A stretch of 64,000 bases of DNA from DATARN01 sp036264135 (GTDB taxonomy: Bacteria > Actinomycetota > Acidimicrobiia > Acidimicrobiales > Palsa-688). Under the pieces are notes generated by a model that worked only from the letters and a program-made list of their open reading frames with translations, searched no databases and was not told the DNA's origin. Positions 26,819-34,477 of this stretch are shown piece by piece. The stretch covers positions 67,910 to 131,909 of the forward strand of contig DATARN010000064.1 in NCBI GenBank assembly GCA_036264135.1. Reading direction: 5' to 3'. Each line of letters opens with the position of its first letter. Position 1 is the first letter of the stretch. The position numbers and the translations under genes were made by a program.

Positions 26819-28684
26819 GTGCTGGACGGCTGGTTCTCGGTCACCCCCTCCCGCCTCGAAGAACAGCGGCGGCACCTGAGCTCCGAGGATCGGCGACGCT
26901 TCTTCGACGGCCGCGCACCGGGGTGGTGCCACGCCCTGGCGCCCGAGTCGGAGATCCCTCGCCGCCCGATGGTGGCCGAGGCCCTGGCCAAGCTACGCCC
27001 GCCGGCAGGCAGCAGGCAGGCGTTGGTCCTGCTGGTCGGGCCCGACGGCCAGGGCAAGACCACCGCCCTGCTGCAGGTGGCGGCGGCGCTGGCGACCGAG
27101 GGACGGCGGGTGCTGATGCGCTCACCCGGCGGCCGCCTCGACCCCAAGGCGGTTCTGGCCCTGCCCGCCGACGCCCCGTGGGTCCTCGTCAGCGACTCCG
27201 CCGACGAGGTCGCCGGCTCGGTCCGCGAGGCCGTCGAGGCGGTCTTCGCCGCCGACCGCCACGACATGCACTGGCTGCTCAGCGCCCGAGACGTCGATTG
27301 GAAATCCCGGTTCATGGAGAACAGCCGCACGGTGGAACCGCCCTGGGAGCGGTACGCCGATCTCTGGCCGGCGCTCGGCAACCGGGTCGTCGGGATGGCG
27401 GTCTCGCCGCACGAAGCGGCCGCGGTGGTCGGCGCCTGGCAGGCCGCCGGCGGCCTCGGGGCCCTCGGTGCCTCGGGGGACATCGCCGCCGAGGCCCGGG
27501 CCGATGCCGTCGTGGAGCGGTCCTCCAAGAAGATCGGACTGTCCGACGCCACCCTGCTCGGCGCGTCGCTGGATCTCCGTTACGGCGCTACGGGAATCGG
27601 GTCCCTGCTGGAGGAGAGCCTCGGCCGGCTGGGCGGCGACCCCGCCGCCGAGGCGTTCCTGTTCGCCGCCGCCGCCTCAGTGGCGGGCGTCGACGGGGTG
27701 GACCTGCTGGTGCTGGCCGACCTGGTCGGTGTCGACCGGAAGGCGGGAGACGGATTGCGGGAGCGCCTCGCCGACGCCGGGCTGGCCGGCGGTAGCGGCG
27801 GCGCCCTGCGGCCCCGCCATCCCGCCCTGGCCCGGGCGGCGGTACAACGCCTGGATGCCGCGGCGCTGGAGGACCGCTACCGCCGGCTGATACGAGGCAC
27901 GGCGGCTACCGGCAACGACGTCAAGGCGTTGGCGACCGGAGGGGCGGTCATGACCTGTGCTCCCCTGCTGGCCGACAAGCTCGAAATGCTGGGCGTCGAC
28001 CCCACCGTCGCCCGCCAGGTTGCCTGCGCCGCGGCCGACGAGGCCGAGGCCGCCCTGCCGGAGTTCCTGCTGTTCACGGTGGCCCGGGCCCGGACCTACC
28101 GAGACGGCGGGCGGCCCGATGAGAGTCGGGCGGTCCTTCGCGACCGGATACCCGACGCCACGGGCACGCGCGACTGGGACATGGCGGGTCGGGCCTTCCT
28201 GCACGAGTTGAGCGTTCACGAGGCCGACGTGGGGCAGCTGCCGGAAGCGGTGATCTTGGCGGGATTGGCCTTGGCCGACGCCGACGGATTGGGTCAGGTC
28301 ACCATGGCCGACGCCAAGTTGGCGCTGCTGTCGCTGGGCCAGGCGTGCCGCCAATGGGCCAGCGCAGATGGCGCCGACTTGTACCGGCGCCAATTGCGCT
28401 CATGCCACCACCTCGGTGAGAAGGTGACACCGAAGTGGGATCAGAAAGCCCGCTTCCAGTTCCATACCTTCGAGGTGGCCGCCAATGAGTACGCGATACC
28501 GAAGACGACGGCGGCCGATGCACTGATGTGGCTCGCGGACACCGTCAAAACGGCGAAAGAATTGGTGATAGATGCCGAGGTCGGCGAGCTGGCCTCCCGG
28601 TTGGTCCCCGAGACTGCTCCGCTCGGATTTTCCCACGTTGAGTACACCATCGGCCTGGGCCGTCTGCCCTGGGCCAACGAGTGA
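26819..28684 (+). CDS. STAND-like P-loop NTPase of unknown function, 621 aa
   Basis: Residues 1-60 form a linker (FFDGRAPGWCHALAPESEIPRR) like that preceding STAND NTPases of the SIR2-associated (nSTAND5-like) type. Walker A is GPDGQGKTT near residue 75; VLVSDSADEV near 122 fits a Walker B strand, and WLLSARDVDWKSR near 152 matches the sensor-1-like LxARDxDW motif. A winged-helix-like region follows, then a helical C-terminal half that may be TPR-like. No N-terminal effector (SIR2, TIR or nuclease) is present. GC content falls toward the 3' end, hinting at transfer. TAGGCT ends 6 nt before GTG 26819. Signal transduction or phage defence is inference only. Confidence 0.65.
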   Translation: MLDGWFSVTPSRLEEQRRHLSSEDRRRFFDGRAPGWCHALAPESEIPRRPMVAEALAKLRPPAGSRQALVLLVGPDGQGKTTALLQVAAALATEGRRVLMRSPGGRLDPKAVLALPADAPWVLVSDSADEVAGSVREAVEAVFAADRHDMHWLLSARDVDWKSRFMENSRTVEPPWERYADLWPALGNRVVGMAVSPHEAAAVVGAWQAAGGLGALGASGDIAAEARADAVVERSSKKIGLSDATLLGASLDLRYGATGIGSLLEESLGRLGGDPAAEAFLFAAAASVAGVDGVDLLVLADLVGVDRKAGDGLRERLADAGLAGGSGGALRPRHPALARAAVQRLDAAALEDRYRRLIRGTAATGNDVKALATGGAVMTCAPLLADKLEMLGVDPTVARQVACAAADEAEAALPEFLLFTVARARTYRDGGRPDESRAVLRDRIPDATGTRDWDMAGRAFLHELSVHEADVGQLPEAVILAGLALADADGLGQVTMADAKLALLSLGQACRQWASADGADLYRRQLRSCHHLGEKVTPKWDQKARFQFHTFEVAANEYAIPKTTAADALMWLADTVKTAKELVIDAEVGELASRLVPETAPLGFSHVEYTIGLGRLPWANE

Positions 28685-28707
28685 GTGGTCGAGAGTGACA
28701 CCGATGT

Positions 28708-28720
28708 AACACCAAGTGTT
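28708..28720. promoter_or_regulatory. Short inverted repeat before the glycosyltransferase gene
   Basis: AACAC-CAA-GTGTT is a perfect 5-bp inverted repeat in the AT-richer 96-bp gap between the NTPase and the glycosyltransferase. TACGGT at 28767-28772 ends 8 nt before ATG 28781 and may be the -10 box. An operator role is a guess. Confidence 0.3.
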
Positions 28721-28780
28721 CGCATTCCCGTTAACTGGCGTGCTCCTAGCCGTCATTTCGAGCCTTTACGGTGATCGGTA

Positions 28781-29902
28781 ATGCGCGTGGCGATCGTCGC
28801 CGAGTGCTTTTTGCCGGAGGTCAATGGAGTTACAAACTCCGTCCTCCGGATACTTGAGCATCTCGAGCGCAGAGGCCATCAGGCCATGGTGATCGCCCCC
28901 GGATGTGGGCCTGACCATTACCTGTCAACTCCGGTAGAACGGGTACCCGGATTTTCCCTCCCGCTCTATCGCTCTCTTTCGGTCGGTATCCCTACCGGCC
29001 AGGTGCTGAACCAGCTCGAGGGTTTCAGCCCTGACGTTGTCCATCTGGCGGCTCCCACGGTGCTCGGCGCCGCCGGCGCCCGGGCCGCCCGCCTGCTCGG
29101 CCTACCCATCGTCGCCGTGTACCAGACCGATCTCGCCGGCTTCGTCCGCCGGTACGGTCTGGCCCCTGCCGCCCCGGCAGTGTGGGCGTGGTTGTCGTGG
29201 GTGCACCGCCAGGCGGACCTCACCCTGGCGCCATCCACCCCGGCCGCCTGGGAACTGCGCGCCCACGGCGTGCCCCGGGTGGCGTGCTGGGCCAGAGGCG
29301 TGGACCTGGAACGCTTCCACCCCCAGCACCGCAACGCCATGCTGCACCGGCGGCTGGCGCCGGAAGGCGAGGTGGTCGTCGGCTACGTCGGCCGCTTGGC
29401 GAGGGAGAAGCAACTCCACCTCCTTTCCCACCTGCGGGGCCTCCCCGGCGTCCGCCTCGTGGTGGTCGGCGACGGTCCGGCCCGTGCCGACCTCCAGCGG
29501 GCCCTGCCCGGGGTCACGTTTCTGGGCTTCCAGACCGGCGCCGCCTTGTCGCAGTCCATCGCGTCACTCGACGTCTTCGTCCATACCGGCGTGGACGAGA
29601 CGTTCTGCCAGTCCATTCAGGAGGCGCTGGCGTCAGGGGTGCCGGTGGTGGCGCCCGCCAGCGGCGGACCCCTCGACCTGGTGCGCCATGGCGACAACGG
29701 CTGGCTGTATCCCGCCGCCAAGCCCGAGTTGCTCCGGGGCGCGGTGGAAACGCTGGCGCTGGACTCGACCCTGCGCCGCACCATGGCGGGCCGGGCCCGG
29801 CCGTCGGTGGAGCGGCGTACCTGGGAGACCCTCGGGGACGAACTCCTCGGTCATTACGAACGGCTCACCGGCAAGGGCAGCCGGACCCGACGGGTGGCCT
29901 GA
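28781..29902 (+). CDS. GT4-family glycosyltransferase, MgtA-like mannosyltransferase, 373 aa
   Basis: Cytoplasmic GT-B enzyme, closest in pattern to GDP-mannose-dependent alpha-mannosyltransferases (MgtA/PimB-like) that build glycolipids. The N-terminal RVAIVAECFLPEVNGVTNSV is characteristic. The nucleotide-sugar site shows GYVGRLAREKQLHLL near residue 205 and the acidic E-x7-E region reads VDETFCQSIQEALASGVPVV near 270. ATG 28781 may be leaderless. The next glycosyltransferase gene starts 2 nt after the stop, so both are probably made together for envelope glycolipid or glycan synthesis. Donor and acceptor are not proven. Confidence 0.87.
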   Translation: MRVAIVAECFLPEVNGVTNSVLRILEHLERRGHQAMVIAPGCGPDHYLSTPVERVPGFSLPLYRSLSVGIPTGQVLNQLEGFSPDVVHLAAPTVLGAAGARAARLLGLPIVAVYQTDLAGFVRRYGLAPAAPAVWAWLSWVHRQADLTLAPSTPAAWELRAHGVPRVACWARGVDLERFHPQHRNAMLHRRLAPEGEVVVGYVGRLAREKQLHLLSHLRGLPGVRLVVVGDGPARADLQRALPGVTFLGFQTGAALSQSIASLDVFVHTGVDETFCQSIQEALASGVPVVAPASGGPLDLVRHGDNGWLYPAAKPELLRGAVETLALDSTLRRTMAGRARPSVERRTWETLGDELLGHYERLTGKGSRTRRVA

Positions 29903-29904
29903 GC

Positions 29905-31161
29905 GTGGCGGCCAACCCGGGCCCCGCCCCCCAGGCGGCACGGATCGCCCAGGTGGCCAACTTCTACGGACCCCAGTCCGGCGGCCTGCGGACGACGGTC
30001 GACATGTTGGGTCGGGGCTATGTGGCGGCTGGTTTCGAGCGGGTGCTCATCGTGCCGGGCGAGCGTGACGCCGACGAGTCGACTTCCGCCGGCCGGCGGA
30101 TCACCCTGCGGGCACCATTGGTGCCCGGAGGAGGCGGATACCGTTTCCTGCCGGACTGGCGGCGAGTGGCGCGGGTGCTGGACGACCTCGGCGTCGACCG
30201 CCTCGAGGTCTCCGACAAGCTGACCCTCTGGCCATTGGGCCCCTGGGCGACCCGGCGGGACATTCCGGCCGTGCTGCTGTCCCATGAGCGCCTCGACGCC
30301 ATCTTGGCGCCCCGGCTGCCGGGATGGGCCTCCGGTTCCCTGCTGGCGAGTGGCGCCGACCGTTGCAATCGGCGCCTGGCGGATGCCTTCCCCACCGTGG
30401 TCGCGGCCTCGTCCTTCTCCTGCGAGGAGTGGTACCGGGTCGGGGCGGACAACGTGGTGCGGGTACCGCTCGGCGTGGACCTGGCAACGTTCCGGCCCCA
30501 TCTGGCGCCGGTGGGGGCGACTTGGGACGGCGGCTCATGGCGCGGTCAGGCCGGCGAGCGCCCGAACCGGGGGGCCACGAACGGGTCGGTCGCCACCCGG
30601 CCCCTTTTTCCCGCCAAACGAGTCGCCGACCTGGTGTGCGTGGGGCGGCTCTCCAAAGAGAAGCGGCCCGACCTGGCCATCGGCACTCTTCGGGAGCTCC
30701 GCGACGCCGGCGTCCCCGCCCGTCTCACCATGGTCGGCGCCGGCCCCGAAGCGGCCCGTCTGGCCGCCCTGGCCGCCGGCCTGCCGGTGCAGTTCACCGG
30801 TCACCTCACCAACCGCCTCGCCGTCGCCGGCCTCCTCGCCCAAGCCGACGCCGTGCTGGCCCCCTGCCCCGTCGAGGCGTTCGGGCTGTCGGTGCTCGAG
30901 GCGCTGGCCTGCGGCACACCAGTCGTCACCCCCAACCGGGGGGCGGCATGCGAACTGCTGACCACCGGGTGCGGCGCCGCCGCGGCGCCCCGGGCCTCCG
31001 CCCTGGCCGCGGCCGTGGCGACGGTGCTCGGCTGGCGTCGGGCCTCGACCCGGCTGGCGACGCGCCGGCGCGCCGAGCAGTACCCGTGGGACGCCACCGT
31101 CGCCGCCATGCTGGCGGCGCATCGGTTGGGCTCGCCGGCGGCGGTGGCGGAATGCGGCTGA
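29905..31161 (+). CDS. GT4-family glycosyltransferase with an internal insertion, 418 aa
   Basis: Second GT-B glycosyltransferase of the pair. The N-terminal domain opens IAQVANFYGPQSGGLRTTVD; the donor-site half has VCVGRLSKEKRPDLAIG near residue 245 and CPVEAFGLSVLEALACGTPVV near 315. Between VPLGVDLATFRP and VCVGRL lies an insertion of about 35 residues rich in Gly, Arg, Trp and Asn (roughly residues 196-235), not usual at this junction. GTG 29905 starts 2 nt after the upstream stop. The product is likely an envelope glycolipid or polysaccharide; specificity is unknown. Confidence 0.85.
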   Translation: MAANPGPAPQAARIAQVANFYGPQSGGLRTTVDMLGRGYVAAGFERVLIVPGERDADESTSAGRRITLRAPLVPGGGGYRFLPDWRRVARVLDDLGVDRLEVSDKLTLWPLGPWATRRDIPAVLLSHERLDAILAPRLPGWASGSLLASGADRCNRRLADAFPTVVAASSFSCEEWYRVGADNVVRVPLGVDLATFRPHLAPVGATWDGGSWRGQAGERPNRGATNGSVATRPLFPAKRVADLVCVGRLSKEKRPDLAIGTLRELRDAGVPARLTMVGAGPEAARLAALAAGLPVQFTGHLTNRLAVAGLLAQADAVLAPCPVEAFGLSVLEALACGTPVVTPNRGAACELLTTGCGAAAAPRASALAAAVATVLGWRRASTRLATRRRAEQYPWDATVAAMLAAHRLGSPAAVAECG

Positions 31162-31186
31162 TCCCGACTCTCCCGGAGGTGGCGCG

Positions 31187-31951
31187 GTGACCGTGACGGA
31201 ACTGCATACTGGCTCACCATCTGTGAGCGTCGTGCGGTCGTTGCGGCCCGGCGACGAGGCGGCGGTGCGGGCGCTGTTCCGCGACACCGTGTGCCTGGGC
31301 CGGCCGTTGCCGTTCGACGTCCCCGACTGGGACGCCTACGAATCGCTGTGCCTGGACTGGTACCTCGGACCGGGACGGGACGACGCCGGCGTGCTGGTGG
31401 CCGGTTCCGTCGTGACCGGGTACACGCTGGTGTGCACCGACGCCGCCTCGTTCAGTCGCTGGCAACGCGAGCACGCCGCCGGCTTCTCGGCCCGCATCGC
31501 CCGCCGGCTGATCACCGGACGCCTGCATCCCGACGCGTCCCGGTTCCTGCGGCTGCGGCTCAAGGACGGGTGGGCCATGTGGCGTCACGGGATCGTGGCC
31601 CCCCTTCCCGCCCACGCCCACATCAACCTGGCACCCCAGTCACGGGCCGCCGACGCCGGCCGACGGCTGGCCGACCACGTGGACCGGCGGTGCCGCCTGG
31701 CCGGACTGCCGGGCTGGTTCGGCGAGATGAACGCCGTGGCCGGCCGGCGGGCCCGGGCCCTCGAGCGCCTCGGCGGCACGATCGTCCATCGGGCGCCCAA
31801 TCACACCCTTTCCTGGCTGCTCGGGCGGCCCGTCGAGCGACTGACCGTCGCCCGGTGGTTGCCGGCGCCCTCGACGGTCGGCCCGGCGCCCTTGGGCGTC
31901 GAGTCGGACCGGCCCACCTCTGATGCCGATGACTTCGACCCGGCCGCCTGA
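31187..31951 (+). CDS. GNAT-like acetyltransferase-fold protein, 254 aa
   Basis: Opens VVRSLRPGDEAAVRALFRDT, the usual first strand and helix of GNAT proteins, and has a later segment INLAPQSRAADAGRRLADHV in the position of the acetyl-CoA loop, although the classic Q/RxxGxG/A is degenerate. It may be an acyltransferase or a non-catalytic relative. GGAGGT lies 6 nt before GTG 31187. Its 3' end overlaps the patatin-like gene by 29 nt in another frame, indicating co-expression with it and perhaps with the glycosyltransferases upstream. Confidence 0.65.
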   Translation: MTVTELHTGSPSVSVVRSLRPGDEAAVRALFRDTVCLGRPLPFDVPDWDAYESLCLDWYLGPGRDDAGVLVAGSVVTGYTLVCTDAASFSRWQREHAAGFSARIARRLITGRLHPDASRFLRLRLKDGWAMWRHGIVAPLPAHAHINLAPQSRAADAGRRLADHVDRRCRLAGLPGWFGEMNAVAGRRARALERLGGTIVHRAPNHTLSWLLGRPVERLTVARWLPAPSTVGPAPLGVESDRPTSDADDFDPAA

Positions 31952-32831
31952 GGTCGCCTTCGTCCTGCCCGGCGGGGGCAGCGCCGGGGCGTCGCAGATC
32001 GGGGTCCTCCACAGCCTGCTGGAGGCGGGCATCTGGCCCGACGTGCTCGTCGGCTGCTCGGTCGGCGCGCTGAACGCCGCCTTCTTCGCCCTCGACCCGA
32101 CGATCGACCAGATCGCCCGGATGGAGCAGCTGTGGCTGGGCCTGTCGCGCGACACGGTGTTCGGGACCCGCCGCTGCGGGGTGGTGGCCCGGGTGCTGAC
32201 GCACCGTTGCCACCTGTGGTCGCCACGACCCTTGCGAGCGCTCATCGCCGCCAACTGCCCGGTCGCGGACCTGGCGGACCTGGCGCTGCCCGTCGAAGTG
32301 GTCACGACCGACATCGACAACGCCGTCGCCCGTTGGTGGCGGTCAGGGCCGGCGGCGGACATCCTCTACGCCACCGCCTGCCTGCCCGGCTTGCTGCCCC
32401 CGGCCGAGTTGGACGGCCACCGCCACGTCGACGGGGGCGTCCTCGAACCGGCGCCGGTGCAGCGGGCCGTCGACCTGGACGCCAGCACGGTCTACGTGCT
32501 GGGCGAGATCATCGGGCCCGACGAGGAGCCCGCCCAGAAGCTGACCGCCCTCGACGTGCTGGTCCGCAGCTTCGCGGTCAGCCGCTACGCCCGCCTCCCC
32601 GACCCGGTGGGCCTGGCCCGAACCGGCCAGCGGGTCATTGTGGTGCCCGGGGCCAATACCGTCGGCGTGCCCATCACCGACTTCTCCCACACCCGGCGGT
32701 TCCTCGCCGAGGGGCGGGAACGTAGCCGGCGCTTCCTTGCCGAAACCGGCCTGTCCCGGCCGGCGTCGGGCGCTCGTTTCTCTCCGGGCAGCCCCTCCGC
32801 CGGCGCCCGGGCCATGGCCGACTCCGCCTGA
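31923..32831 (+). CDS. Patatin-like phospholipase, 302 aa
   Basis: Lipid acyl hydrolase with the Ser/Asp dyad of the patatin fold. The oxyanion stretch is PGGGSAGASQIG (residues 16-27), the nucleophile is Ser46 in GCSVG, and the catalytic Asp lies in HVDGG near residue 171. The length is typical of bacterial RssA-type proteins. There is no signal peptide. ATG 31923 is used; ATG 31929 is an alternative. The gene overlaps the GNAT-like gene. Substrate unknown, but a membrane lipid is likely. A long repeat-rich stretch begins right after its stop. Confidence 0.9.
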   Translation: MPMTSTRPPEVAFVLPGGGSAGASQIGVLHSLLEAGIWPDVLVGCSVGALNAAFFALDPTIDQIARMEQLWLGLSRDTVFGTRRCGVVARVLTHRCHLWSPRPLRALIAANCPVADLADLALPVEVVTTDIDNAVARWWRSGPAADILYATACLPGLLPPAELDGHRHVDGGVLEPAPVQRAVDLDASTVYVLGEIIGPDEEPAQKLTALDVLVRSFAVSRYARLPDPVGLARTGQRVIVVPGANTVGVPITDFSHTRRFLAEGRERSRRFLAETGLSRPASGARFSPGSPSAGARAMADSA

Positions 32832-32833
32832 GG

Positions 32834-32940
32834 GGCCGGCGGTCGCTGTATGGCCGGCGGTCGCTGTATGGCCGGCGGCGGGGCGGCGGCGGGGCGGCGG
32901 GCGGCGGGCGGAGGGCGGAGGGCGGAGGGCGGAGGGCGGA
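32834..32940. repeat. Tandem repeats: 18-bp unit x2 and GGGCGGA x5
   Basis: GGCCGGCGGTCGCTGTAT occurs twice in tandem (32834-32869) with a partial third copy. After a GGC-rich stretch, GGGCGGA occurs five times (32906-32940). All frames here are low complexity and no gene is supported. Confidence 0.8.
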
Positions 32941-32950
32941 GGGCGGCGAG

Positions 32951-33004
32951 GAGCTTGTGGCGACAAAGTGCGCAGCCCGCCGCCCCTTCACGCCTGAAGG
33001 TCAG
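32951..33004 (+). repeat. 49-bp palindromic repeat family, copy 1
   Basis: This 54-bp stretch is identical to copy 2 (33035-33088) at 51 positions. The family core begins CTNGTGGCGACAAA and ends AAGGTC, with complementary outer arms. It lies just downstream of the AbiEi/DUF559-type gene on the minus strand. Confidence 0.75.
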
Positions 33005-33034
33005 CCATGGTCGTGCCACCACCACCTCGGGGCC

Positions 33035-33088
33035 GAGCTCGTGGCGACAAAGTGCGCAGCCCGCCGCCCCTTCACGCCACAAGGTCAG
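33035..33088 (+). repeat. 49-bp palindromic repeat family, copy 2
   Basis: Direct repeat of copy 1. The arms CTCGTGGCG and CGCCACAAG pair at 8 of 9 positions, giving a hairpin about 49 nt long. The copy lies 15 bp from the stop of the neighbouring minus-strand gene. Confidence 0.75.
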
Positions 33089-33102
33089 GGCGATCCGCGG
33101 CG

Positions 33103-34050
33103 TCACTGCCGGTTGACGAATTTCCCGCCGGCGCCGGCCGGAGCCGTCAGGACGGCCGGGATATACGGGGACAACTCTGCGACGACGTCATCCTCGTTCA
33201 TCCGGGCGGTGAGGTAGACGACCTGCCAGCCGTGGCGGCGCAGTGCGTTGTCCCGCCGCAGGGCGCGATCGAACTTCGATAGCGAGCCCGCTCGGACGGC
33301 CCAGCCCTCGACCTCGGCATCGAGCTTGATCGATGGCCACGCGATGTCCAACACGTATATCTGACCGTCGATCAGAACCTGGTGGTGAGGCTGGGCGTTC
33401 AGGAAATGGCGGTTGACGATCCGGAGCATGCGTTGCTCTAGGACGCTGTCGGGTTGGCCTTCATTGAGTCGGGTCTGGACGACCCGCCGCAGTTCCGCGT
33501 GTCCCGGCGCAGACAAGCCATAGCGATCCAGACGGGCCATAACCATTTCGGCGGTGAATAGTCGGCTGACGGCCCCCTCGTCGACCACCCGGCCGAGCAA
33601 CGGGGCGCTGAGTCGCTCGGCCAGATCGATCAGGGTACGTACCGGGGTAGTCATTGCGATGCCGTCCCGGTACTGGACATCACCCGGAAGGACGGTCGAC
33701 GACCGATGGACGGTGACGCCATGGATCCTCCGGTGGATGTTGCCGGGAACCGTCAACTCGATCCCCTCGGCGGCGATTCCGAACAAGGGATGCCTGATGG
33801 CGGCAGAGCTGTGCGAAACCATCAGCGGTGGACCGGCCGCCAAAGCCGCCGCATAGACACGCTGCCAGTGGCTGGATGGCACGCCTGAGACGGCATAGAC
33901 GCCGCGTCTCTCCTGGCGTATCCAGCCCCGTACCGCGGCCGCCCGAACCATTTGCCTTGTCACGCCCACCGAGGCCGCTTGTCGAATGGTGAAGAGCCCG
34001 AGTTGTGAGGACGCCACGGTCAGAAGACGGTCGAGAGTCGCACGTTCCAT
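33103..34050 (-). CDS. AbiEi-type winged-helix plus DUF559 nuclease-like protein, 315 aa
   Basis: The N-terminal region (LDRLLTVASSQLGLFTIRQAASVGVTRQMV) is the winged helix of AbiEi-type antitoxin-like proteins. The C-terminal region (VLDIAWPSIKLDAEVEGW, then RRDNALRRHGWQVVYLT) is the DUF559/Vsr-like endonuclease-fold domain with a D...E-x-E pattern. Such two-domain proteins are very common in actinobacteria and rarely have a partner toxin; none is adjacent here. ATG 34050 is chosen with AAAGAGG just upstream. GC content is lower than in neighbouring genes. Four copies of a 49-bp repeat flank it, two on each side. Its function is unproven. Confidence 0.8.
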   Translation of the reverse strand: MERATLDRLLTVASSQLGLFTIRQAASVGVTRQMVRAAAVRGWIRQERRGVYAVSGVPSSHWQRVYAAALAAGPPLMVSHSSAAIRHPLFGIAAEGIELTVPGNIHRRIHGVTVHRSSTVLPGDVQYRDGIAMTTPVRTLIDLAERLSAPLLGRVVDEGAVSRLFTAEMVMARLDRYGLSAPGHAELRRVVQTRLNEGQPDSVLEQRMLRIVNRHFLNAQPHHQVLIDGQIYVLDIAWPSIKLDAEVEGWAVRAGSLSKFDRALRRDNALRRHGWQVVYLTARMNEDDVVAELSPYIPAVLTAPAGAGGKFVNRQ

Positions 34051-34239
34051 GCCCTCTTTAATGCCACCGCCAGGAAGCCGGACGAATGACCTGCTCAGCC
34101 GGCGTGCGGCGGTCCGCGGCTGCCACGTTCGATTGGCCCCGGGGGCGTGATCGGCGGCGCATGAGGTCGGCGCCACGGCCTGACAGACGAGTGGCCGCTA
34201 CCCCAACCACGCCGGCCGCCCGACCGTCCGACCGCCCCC

Positions 34240-34291
34240 CACCTCGTGGCGACAAAAGGCAGCGGGCACCGCACCTTCTCGCCCCAAGGTC
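34240..34291 (+). repeat. 49-bp palindromic repeat family, copy 3
   Basis: Identical to copy 4 at 50 of 52 positions. The arms ACCTCGTGGCGA and TCGCCCCAAGGT pair at 10 of 12 positions. The orientation matches copies 1 and 2. Confidence 0.75.
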
Positions 34292-34334
34292 CCGGCGAAG
34301 ACCACGACCGTCCCTCCGGCCCCCGACCGACCCC

Positions 34335-34386
34335 CACCTCGTGGCGACAAAGGGCAGCCGGCACCGCACCTTCTCGCCCCAAGGTC
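34335..34386 (+). repeat. 49-bp palindromic repeat family, copy 4
   Basis: Over the 49-bp core it matches copy 2 at 39 positions without gaps. Differences lie mostly in the loop. The copies thus form two closely related pairs separated by the AbiEi-type gene. Confidence 0.75.
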
Positions 34387-34477
34387 GGGCACGACCACGC
34401 CGGCGCCCCGCGGGACCCCGCCGGACCACGCCGGCCCACGCCGCCACCACGCGGGACGACGCCGGCAGGCCGCCGGC

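Larger units (their letters stand above)
34051..34477. other. 427-bp gap holding repeat copies 3 and 4
   Basis: Besides the two repeat copies this gap is Pro/Arg/Ala-rich in every frame, with several short open frames that look random. No ribosome site or family similarity supports a gene. It would contain the promoter of the AbiEi-type gene on its left. Confidence 0.6.

Noticed and set aside
32950..33110. Short Arg/Pro-rich open frames across the repeats
   Set aside because: They are translations of the palindromic repeats in several frames without ribosome sites or conservation.
32951..34386. The four 49-bp repeats as a CRISPR array
   Set aside because: The copies are in two pairs over 1.4 kb with a gene between them, spacers are unequal and no cas gene is present.
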